Below, in pieces: positions 49,834 to 55,302 of a stretch of 55,302 nucleotides of DNA. Both the position numbers and the translations under genes were made by a program. This DNA comes from Pirellulales bacterium (GTDB taxonomy: Bacteria; Planctomycetota; Planctomycetia; Pirellulales; JAICIG01), in assembly GCA_035533075.1 (NCBI GenBank), contig DATLUO010000267.1, forward strand, positions 1 to 55,302. Reading direction: 5' to 3'. The notes under the pieces were generated by a model. That model worked only from the letters and a program-made list of their open reading frames with translations, did not search any database and was not told the DNA's origin. The first letter of the stretch is position 1; each line of letters starts with the position of its first letter.

Positions 49834-52149
49834 ATGCCCATCGACACTCGCGAAACCATTGTGGATGAAGGACGGCTGCCGCGCGGACGCGGCGCCGCCG
49901 CGCCCGCCTACAAAGTCATCGGCACGCGGCCCATCCGGCACGACGGCGCCGACAAGGTGACGGGCCGCGCGGTCTACGGCAACGATTTGCAGCTTGCCGG
50001 CATGCTGCACGGCAAAGTGGTGCGCAGCCCGCACGCCCATGCCCGCATCAAGCGGATCGACACCTCGGCGGCCGAAAAGCTGCCGGGCGTGCATGCCGTG
50101 GTGACGGCGGCCGACTTGCCCGACCTGCGCGACAAGATGGCCGACCTGGGCGAAGGCCGCGTGAACCTGGCGCACCTGGGCGCCAATGTGCTGGCCCATC
50201 AAAAGGTGCTCTATCGAGGGCACGCGGTGGCGGCGGTGGCGGCCGTCAGTCCGCACGTGGCCGAAGAAGCGGCCAGGCTGATCCAGATCGAATACGAACC
50301 GCTGCCCGCGGTCACCTGGGTGCTCGACGCCATGAAACCCGACGCGCCGCTCTTGCACGCCGACGTCTACACCGAAGACATGACCGGCCACCGCACCAGC
50401 GACCAGCCGAGCAACACGTCGAAGCACCTATTGTTCGAAGAGGGCAACATCGAGCAAGGCTTTGCCTCGGCCGACGTGGTGGTCGAACGCGAGTTCAAGA
50501 CCGCCAGTGTTCACCAAGGGTATATCGAGCCGCACGTTTCGACGGCCCTGTGGAACGTCGATGGCCAACTTACGATCTGGACTTCGACGCAGGGCGCCTT
50601 CACGGCCCGCCAGCAGACGGCCGAGTTGCTGCAGGTGCCGATCTCGCGGGTCAAGGTGGTGCCGTGCGAAATCGGCGGCGGCTTCGGAGGGAAGATTCCC
50701 GTTTATCTCGAGCCGGTGGCCGCGCTGTTGAGCCGCAAGTCGGGCCGGCCGGTGAAGATGGTGATGACACGGGCGGAAGTGTTCGAGGGCACCGGTCCCA
50801 CGCCCGGCTCGTTCGTGCGCGTGAAGCTGGGCGCCCAGAAAGACGGCCGCATCGTGGCCGCTCAGGCCTGGCTGGCGTATGACGCCGGCGCGTTCCCCGG
50901 CGGCATGATCGGCCCCGGCTGCATGTGCGTGTTCGCCTGTTACAGCGTTCCGAATTACCGCGTGGAAGGTTTCGATGTCGTGCTCAACAAGCCCAAGACC
51001 GCGGCGTATCGGGCACCGGGCGCCACACAGGCCGCCTTCGCCGCAGAGCAGGTCGTCGATGAGCTGGCCGAAAAACTGGGGATGGATCCCATCGACTTGC
51101 GTCTGAAAAATGCCGCCTGCGAAGGAACCAAGCGGGTGGGTTGGCCGGCGTATCCCAAGATCGGCTTCATCGAGACCTTGCAGACGGCCAAGAACCAGCC
51201 GCACTACAAGACGCCGATTTCGGGCAAGAACCGCGGCCGCGGCATCGCGGCCGGCTTTTGGTTCAACATCGGGCTGAAGAGCAGCGCCTCGGCCAGCGTC
51301 AATCCCGACGGCACGGTGACGCTGGTCGAAGGCTCGACCGACATCGGCGGCACGCGCACCAGCGTGGCCATGCAGTTGGCCGAGACGCTGGGCATTGCGG
51401 CCGAGGACGTCAAGCCGCAAGTGGCCGACACCGACAGCGTGGGCTATACCGACGTCACCGGCGGCAGCCGCGTGACCTTCGCCACCGGGATGGCGGCCTA
51501 TCAGTGTGGTCTCGACATCCGCCGGCAAATGCGTGAGCGTGCGGCGACTCTTTGGGAATGCGAAGCCCAGGAAGTGAACTTCGAGGACGGCACGTTCCGC
51601 CACAACGGCGAGTCGATCACCTTCAAGCAGTTGGCCGGCCGGTTGAACGAGACCGGCGGCCCGGTGCAGGGCCGCGCCGCCGTCGATCCGGAAGGTCCGA
51701 CCAACGGCTTCGGCGTGAGCATCGTGGACGTCGAGGTCGATCCCGACACCGGCAAAACGACGGTGCTGCGGTACACGGTGTTGCAAGACGCCGGCAAGGC
51801 GATTCACCCCAGCTACGTGGAGGGTCAGATGCAAGGCGGCACGGTGCAGGGCATCGGCTGGGCCTTGAACGAGGAGTATTTCTTCGACGACCGGGGGCGG
51901 ATGCGCAACGCCAGCTATCTCGACTATCGCATGCCGACGGCACTTGATCTGCCGATGATCGACACGGTGATCGTGGAGGTGCCCAATCCGGCGCATCCTT
52001 ATGGCGTGCGGGGCGTGGGTGAGACGCCGATCGTGGCTCCGCCCGCCGCCGTCGCCAACGCCATCTATCACGCCACCGGCGTGCGGATGTTCGAGCTGCC
52101 GATGTCGCCGCCAAAGGTCTGGGCGGCGCTGGTCAAGAAAAACGTGTAG
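49834..52149 (+). CDS. Molybdopterin-binding large subunit, xanthine dehydrogenase family
   Basis: 771 residues from the ATG at 49834, preceded by a perfect AGGAGG. VIGTRPIRHDGADKVTGRAV YGNDLQ, EIGGGFGGKIPVYLEPVAAL, AYRAPGATQAAFAAEQVVDE LAEKLGMDPIDLRLKNA and the C-terminal PYGVRGVGETPIVAPPAAVA (catalytic Glu in GVGE) are the family hallmarks. It hydroxylates an N-heterocycle or aldehyde using water; the substrate cannot be read from sequence. It pairs with the small subunit upstream. Confidence 0.94.
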   Translation: MPIDTRETIVDEGRLPRGRGAAAPAYKVIGTRPIRHDGADKVTGRAVYGNDLQLAGMLHGKVVRSPHAHARIKRIDTSAAEKLPGVHAVVTAADLPDLRDKMADLGEGRVNLAHLGANVLAHQKVLYRGHAVAAVAAVSPHVAEEAARLIQIEYEPLPAVTWVLDAMKPDAPLLHADVYTEDMTGHRTSDQPSNTSKHLLFEEGNIEQGFASADVVVEREFKTASVHQGYIEPHVSTALWNVDGQLTIWTSTQGAFTARQQTAELLQVPISRVKVVPCEIGGGFGGKIPVYLEPVAALLSRKSGRPVKMVMTRAEVFEGTGPTPGSFVRVKLGAQKDGRIVAAQAWLAYDAGAFPGGMIGPGCMCVFACYSVPNYRVEGFDVVLNKPKTAAYRAPGATQAAFAAEQVVDELAEKLGMDPIDLRLKNAACEGTKRVGWPAYPKIGFIETLQTAKNQPHYKTPISGKNRGRGIAAGFWFNIGLKSSASASVNPDGTVTLVEGSTDIGGTRTSVAMQLAETLGIAAEDVKPQVADTDSVGYTDVTGGSRVTFATGMAAYQCGLDIRRQMRERAATLWECEAQEVNFEDGTFRHNGESITFKQLAGRLNETGGPVQGRAAVDPEGPTNGFGVSIVDVEVDPDTGKTTVLRYTVLQDAGKAIHPSYVEGQMQGGTVQGIGWALNEEYFFDDRGRMRNASYLDYRMPTALDLPMIDTVIVEVPNPAHPYGVRGVGETPIVAPPAAVANAIYHATGVRMFELPMSPPKVWAALVKKNV

Positions 52150-52184
52150 GGTGGGACCAGCGAGCTCGCGAGCGCCGGCCCACC
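52146..52184. repeat. Dispersed 39-bp REP-like element, copy 2
   Basis: Inverse-oriented copy of 30748-30786 with a single difference. It begins at the final base of the large-subunit stop codon (GTGTAGGGTGGGACCAGCGA) and could act as its terminator. Confidence 0.85.
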
Positions 52185-52204
52185 GTAAACGACTGTGACG
52201 TGCC

Positions 52205-52468
52205 ATGGCCATCGTGTACATCCCGACGCAACTGCGCCCGCTCACCGGCGGCATCGAATGCGTGGTAGTTCCGGGCACGAACCTTCGGCAGGTCATCGCC
52301 GCGCTCGACGCGGCGCATCCCGGTTTAGGAGCTCGTCTGTGCGGCGACGACGGCATTTCGCCGGGACTGGCGGTGTCGATCGACGGCGCCTTTACCAACC
52401 GCGGCCTGTTGGCCAAGGTGGGGCCCGACAGCGAAATCCACTTCCTACCGGCGATTGGCGGCGGCTGA
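52205..52468 (+). CDS. MoaD/ThiS-like ubiquitin-fold sulphur carrier
   Basis: 87 residues: MAIVYIPTQLRPLTGGIECV VVPGTNLRQVIAALDAAHPG, ending SEIHFLPAIGGG. The C-terminal GG, needed for adenylation and thiocarboxylation, is preceded by the IHFLPAIGG strand typical of MoaD/ThiS. It may supply sulphur for molybdopterin or another cofactor. Its position directly after the molybdenum enzyme supports the former (inference). Confidence 0.88.
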   Translation: MAIVYIPTQLRPLTGGIECVVVPGTNLRQVIAALDAAHPGLGARLCGDDGISPGLAVSIDGAFTNRGLLAKVGPDSEIHFLPAIGGG

Positions 52469-52524
52469 CGGGTGCCATTGAAATGGCCGCGCCGTAATGC
52501 GCATAATGGCAGCGCCCGCACAGA

Positions 52525-53160
52525 ATGGCTGACAGCAGGCTTACCATGCTGATTGACGTCGCCACAACTCCGCAGATCGAGGTCTATCGCCTGCTGACCG
52601 ATGTCGTCACTCCTCGGCCGATCGCCTGGGCAACGACGGTCGATGCGGACGGCCGCGTCAACTTGGCGCCGTTCAGCTTCTTTAACGCCTTCGGGGCCAA
52701 CCCGCCGGTGGTCGTCTTTTCGCCGACCTTGCGGCGCGACGGCTCGAAGAAGGACACGCTGCTCAACGTCGAGGCCACAGGAGAGTTCGTGATCAACGCC
52801 GCCGTGGAGGCACTGGCGGAGAAGGTCAATCAGACGTCGGCGGAACTGCCCCACGGCGAAAGCGAGGCCGAGCTGGCCAAGCTGACACTCGTTCCCGCGG
52901 TTAAAGTCAAACCTCCGCGCGTCGCCGAATCGCCGGTACAACTTGAGTGTCGCGTCTTGCAGATCGTGCCGGTTGGACAAGGGCCGATGTCGGGCAATCT
53001 GGTGATCGGCGAGGTGCTGTTGCTGCACGTCGACGACGGCCTGTTCGCGCCCGACGGTCGCGTCGATCCCGCGAAGCTGCGGACGATCGCTCGGCTGGGA
53101 GGCGACTGGTACGCGCGCACCAGCGATCTGTTTGAGATGCGCCGCCCTTCGATCGGGTAG
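52525..53160 (+). CDS. Flavin reductase-like FMN-binding split-barrel protein
   Basis: 211 residues: TPQIEVYRLLTDVVTPRPIA WATTVDADGRVNLAPFSFFN AFGANPPVVVFSP, then KDTLLNVEATGEFVINA and GEVLLLHVDDGLF, the flavin reductase/DIM6-NTAB family. It binds FMN and may reduce flavin for a partner oxygenase (family knowledge). The start is the ATG at 52525 or 52546. It faces the convergent HD-domain gene, 4 bp away. Confidence 0.93.
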   Translation: MADSRLTMLIDVATTPQIEVYRLLTDVVTPRPIAWATTVDADGRVNLAPFSFFNAFGANPPVVVFSPTLRRDGSKKDTLLNVEATGEFVINAAVEALAEKVNQTSAELPHGESEAELAKLTLVPAVKVKPPRVAESPVQLECRVLQIVPVGQGPMSGNLVIGEVLLLHVDDGLFAPDGRVDPAKLRTIARLGGDWYARTSDLFEMRRPSIG

Positions 53161-53164
53161 GTTG

Positions 53165-53734
53165 TCAATAGCCCGGTGAATTGTTCAGTCCCAACTCGCC
53201 GGCGACGGTCTGCATGGCGTCGATCACGAATTGGATGTGCTCGTCGAGTGGCACGCCGAGGTCTTCGGCGCCGCGGACGATGTCGTCGCGACTGACGGCG
53301 GCGGCAAAACTCTTCTGCTTCAGTTTTTTCTTCACGCTCGAGGCCTGCATGCCGGCCAGCTTTTCGGGCCGCAACCGCGCCACCGCGGTGACGAAGCCCG
53401 CCAACTCGTCGCAGGCGTAGAGCGTCTTGTCGAGCCGCGACACTCGCGGGCAATCGGTCAAATAATCGGCGTGCGACTTGATGGCGTAAATCACGTCGGC
53501 CGGATAGCCCCGTTCCGCCAGAATCGCGGCCCCTTTCAGCGGATGATCGGGCGGATTGGGCCAGCGCTCGTAGTCGAAATCGTGCAACAGGCCGACCAGG
53601 CCCCATTTTTCCTCGTCTTCGCCGAAGCGCCGCGCGTAGGCCCGCACCGCCGCTTCCACCGCCAGCATGTGCTTTCGCAGGCTGTCGCTCGCCGTATATT
53701 CACAAACCAACGCCCAGGCAGCTTCACGATTCAT
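53165..53734 (-). CDS. HD-domain phosphohydrolase
   Basis: 189 residues from the ATG at 53734, preceded by GGAGGTGACC. KHMLAVEAAVRAYARRFGED, GLVGLLHDFDYERWPNPPDH PLKGAAIL and AIKSHADYLTDCPRVSRLDK TLYACDELAGF show the HD metal-site residues (H...HD...H...D). It probably hydrolyses a nucleotide or a metabolite; the substrate is unknown. Confidence 0.93.
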   Translation of the reverse strand: MNREAAWALVCEYTASDSLRKHMLAVEAAVRAYARRFGEDEEKWGLVGLLHDFDYERWPNPPDHPLKGAAILAERGYPADVIYAIKSHADYLTDCPRVSRLDKTLYACDELAGFVTAVARLRPEKLAGMQASSVKKKLKQKSFAAAVSRDDIVRGAEDLGVPLDEHIQFVIDAMQTVAGELGLNNSPGY

Positions 53735-53824
53735 GTGGTCACCTCCGCTAGAAATGTATCGTTTGTGGCGGCGCTTGGCGAGCGGCAGGATGGCGGGCCG
53801 GGTGGAGGAGATTACAATGTGCGG

Positions 53825-53911
53825 AGGGTTCGGGGTTCGGGGTTCAGGGTTCAGGGTTCAGGGTTCAGGGTTCAGGGTTCAGGGTTCAGGGTTCAGGGTT
53901 CAGGGTTCAGG
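53825..53911. repeat. GGGTTCA heptamer array, about 12 units
   Basis: Near-perfect GGGTTCA units (the first ones GGGTTCG) run without interruption, followed by an AAATTGCAAATTGCAAATTG stretch at 53911-53931, a dispersed motif also seen near 39141-39180. It lies in the divergent gap between the HD gene and the beta-propeller gene. Confidence 0.92.
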
Positions 53912-53974
53912 AAATTGCAAATTGCAAATTGCCCAACGCCTATCGCCTAACGTCCGACTTCGCGCAAACACACA

Positions 53975-55105
53975 ATGCATCCCATCCATCGCCGCCGGCT
54001 ACTGCTCGCTCTGACCTGCCTTTTTCTCTTCTCCGGCAGGGCTTGGGCCGATGAGCCGCCTTCGGGCCTGCATCGCTACCTGTATGTGGTCTGCCCCGGC
54101 ATCCGCGACGACCCGCAGTTCGGCGGGGCGGGCATTCTCGTTTTCGATATCGACCACGGCCACAAGTTCGTCAAGCGGACCGAAACGCCCGCCAGCCGCG
54201 AACCCAAGCCCGACAACATCAAGGGCGTTTGCGCCAGCGCGGCCACCGGCAAGCTCTACTTCACCACGCGCTCGAAGCTCTACTGCCTCGATCTGACCAG
54301 TGAAGCGACGCTCTGGGAAACCGCGCCGCCCAATGGCACCGACCGCATGTCGATCACACCCGACGGAAAAACGCTTTACGTGCCGTCGTTCGAGAAAGAC
54401 ACCTGGAACGTGATCGATGCCGCCGCCGGCAAGCCGATCGCAGCGGTGGAAACCCGCAGCGGTGCCCACAACACGGTGGTCAGCCGCGACGGCCAGCGGA
54501 TGTATCTTGGCGGCCTGAAGTCGCCGATTTTGTTCGTGGCCGACACGGCGACGCACAGCATCGTCCAGCAGGTCGGTCCGTTCGCCGGCGCCATTCGGCC
54601 GTTCACCGTCAACGGCAACCGCAGCAGGGCGTACATCTGCGTCAACGGCCTGCTCGGTTTCGAAATCGGAGACCTGACTTCGGGCAACAAGCTGCACCGC
54701 GTCGAGGTGGCCGGCTTTGCGACGGGGCCGGTCAAGCGGCACGGCTGCCCCAGCCACGGCATCGGCCTCACGCCCGATGAGAAAGAGGTCTGGGTGGTCG
54801 ATGCCTTCAACCAACGGGTCCACGTTTTCGACAACACGGTCGAGCCGCCCAAGCAAACCGTCAGCGTGGCCCTGCGCGAACAACCGGGCTGGGTCACGTT
54901 CAGTCTCGACGGCAAGTTTGCCTATCCCTCGACGGGCGAGGTGATCGATACGGCGAGCAAGCGAATTCTGACGGCCCTGGCCGATGAGCAAGGCCGCCAG
55001 GTCCACAGCGAGAAGATGATGGAAATCGACTTCCGCGACGGCAAACCGGTGGCCACGGGCGACCAGTTCGGCGTCGGTCGCGTGACGGCCACCGCTCACA
55101 GGTAA
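53975..55105 (+). CDS. Secreted YVTN-type beta-propeller protein
   Basis: 376 residues. MHPIHRRRLLLALTCLFLFS GRAWADEPP is a signal peptide with an AWA cleavage site. Repeats such as DRMSITPDGKTLYVPSFEKD TWNVIDAAAGKPIAAVETRS, TVVSRDGQRMYLGGL and IGLTPDEKEVWVVDAFNQRV HVFDN are YVTN/lactonase-type propeller blades. It is probably extracellular or periplasmic. Stand-alone, facing away from the HD gene. Confidence 0.9.
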   Translation: MHPIHRRRLLLALTCLFLFSGRAWADEPPSGLHRYLYVVCPGIRDDPQFGGAGILVFDIDHGHKFVKRTETPASREPKPDNIKGVCASAATGKLYFTTRSKLYCLDLTSEATLWETAPPNGTDRMSITPDGKTLYVPSFEKDTWNVIDAAAGKPIAAVETRSGAHNTVVSRDGQRMYLGGLKSPILFVADTATHSIVQQVGPFAGAIRPFTVNGNRSRAYICVNGLLGFEIGDLTSGNKLHRVEVAGFATGPVKRHGCPSHGIGLTPDEKEVWVVDAFNQRVHVFDNTVEPPKQTVSVALREQPGWVTFSLDGKFAYPSTGEVIDTASKRILTALADEQGRQVHSEKMMEIDFRDGKPVATGDQFGVGRVTATAHR

Positions 55106-55119
55106 CCCCACCTTTGGCC

Positions 55120-55140
55120 AACTGACAGATTCTGTCAGTT
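55120..55140. terminator. Perfect hairpin after the beta-propeller gene
   Basis: AACTGACAGA and TCTGTCAGTT form perfect 10-bp arms separated by one T, 15 bp after the stop codon. There is no long U tract. The rest of 55141-55302 shows no supportable gene; a perfect 16-bp palindrome GCGACACGCGTGTCGC lies at 55230-55245. Confidence 0.6.
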
Positions 55141-55302
55141 GATCGGGTGTCCCCGTCCCGCCGGCAAGCCGAGCGAAGATCGGCGGGCATTGGTAAAGCG
55201 CTCGCGGGCCGTTTTCTTTTTGCCGTCATGCGACACGCGTGTCGCCTCGGCGCGTGCCGCCGGAGGCGAACGGGCCGCAGGCACTTTGGCTGCGCGCAGC
55301 CA

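Noticed and set aside
50428-53028. An 866-residue leftward frame opposite the molybdenum hydroxylase
   Set aside because: His/Arg-rich composition typical of antisense to GC-rich genes; the rightward genes have full motifs and ribosome binding sites.
1-55302. tRNA, rRNA, integrase or full insertion-sequence genes
   Set aside because: None recognised on either strand; only small repeats and MITE-like elements are seen.

Overview
This window reads as a stretch of a high-GC planctomycete chromosome (Pirellulales-like; inference). The pointers are the N-terminal IEPLEERRLLA signature on a very large surface protein, DUF1573-type and Cys-rich secreted proteins, a Tat-exported PhoD-like phosphatase, a short csrA, and many small dispersed repeats (GGGTTCA heptamers, PLPEGEG palindromes, REP/MITE-like hairpins). 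No rRNA or tRNA gene was seen.

Layout. 1-9215 (-): most of a giant repetitive adhesin/surface protein, C-terminus outside the window. 9793-12378 (+): hisD and hisC. 12472-25882: two CRISPR-Cas loci back to back, both reading leftward. The first is a type I-C-like adaptation module only (cas4, cas1, cas2 and a short array; no effector genes), with a PIN toxin-antitoxin pair between cas4 and cas1. The second is a complete Myxococcus-dev-like (I-MYXAN) operon, cas6-cas3-cas8-cas7-cas5-cas4/cas1-cas2, followed by a short array with a different repeat. 25963-27502 (+): a cluster of toxin-antitoxin-type small genes. 27503-29454: non-coding, repeat-rich. 29455-30555: a small hypothetical gene, csrA and an ArsR regulator. 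30812-33433 (-): PhoD-like phosphatase. 33593-34219 (+): mazEF-like pair. 34266-40040: a segmentally duplicated region with a two-AAA ClpB-like ATPase, split by an in-frame TAG, and a release-factor-like partner lacking GGQ. 40613-46987 (-): five-gene membrane/secretion operon. 47488-48870 (-): truncated ClpB-like paralogue. 49271-52468 (+): two-subunit molybdenum hydroxylase plus a MoaD/ThiS-like protein. 52525-55105: flavin reductase, HD-domain protein and a secreted beta-propeller.

The most interesting signal lies just upstream of cas6. It is a degenerate mini-CRISPR (25775-25882): two decayed copies of the second array's repeat flank exactly 35 nt. Both repeats are best preserved on the sides needed to make a crRNA-like guide (perfect 3' handle on the first, hairpin on the second). 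The first 17 nt of this pseudo-spacer match 25711-25727, in the cas operon's own promoter/leader region, in a 5-1-5-1-5 pattern: every position matches except 6 and 12. Those are the positions flipped out of a Cascade guide. This is the layout expected of an autorepressing guide RNA (CreR-like), and it would suit an operon type whose Myxococcus relative (dev) is known to be negatively autoregulated by its own Cas5/Cas7 proteins.
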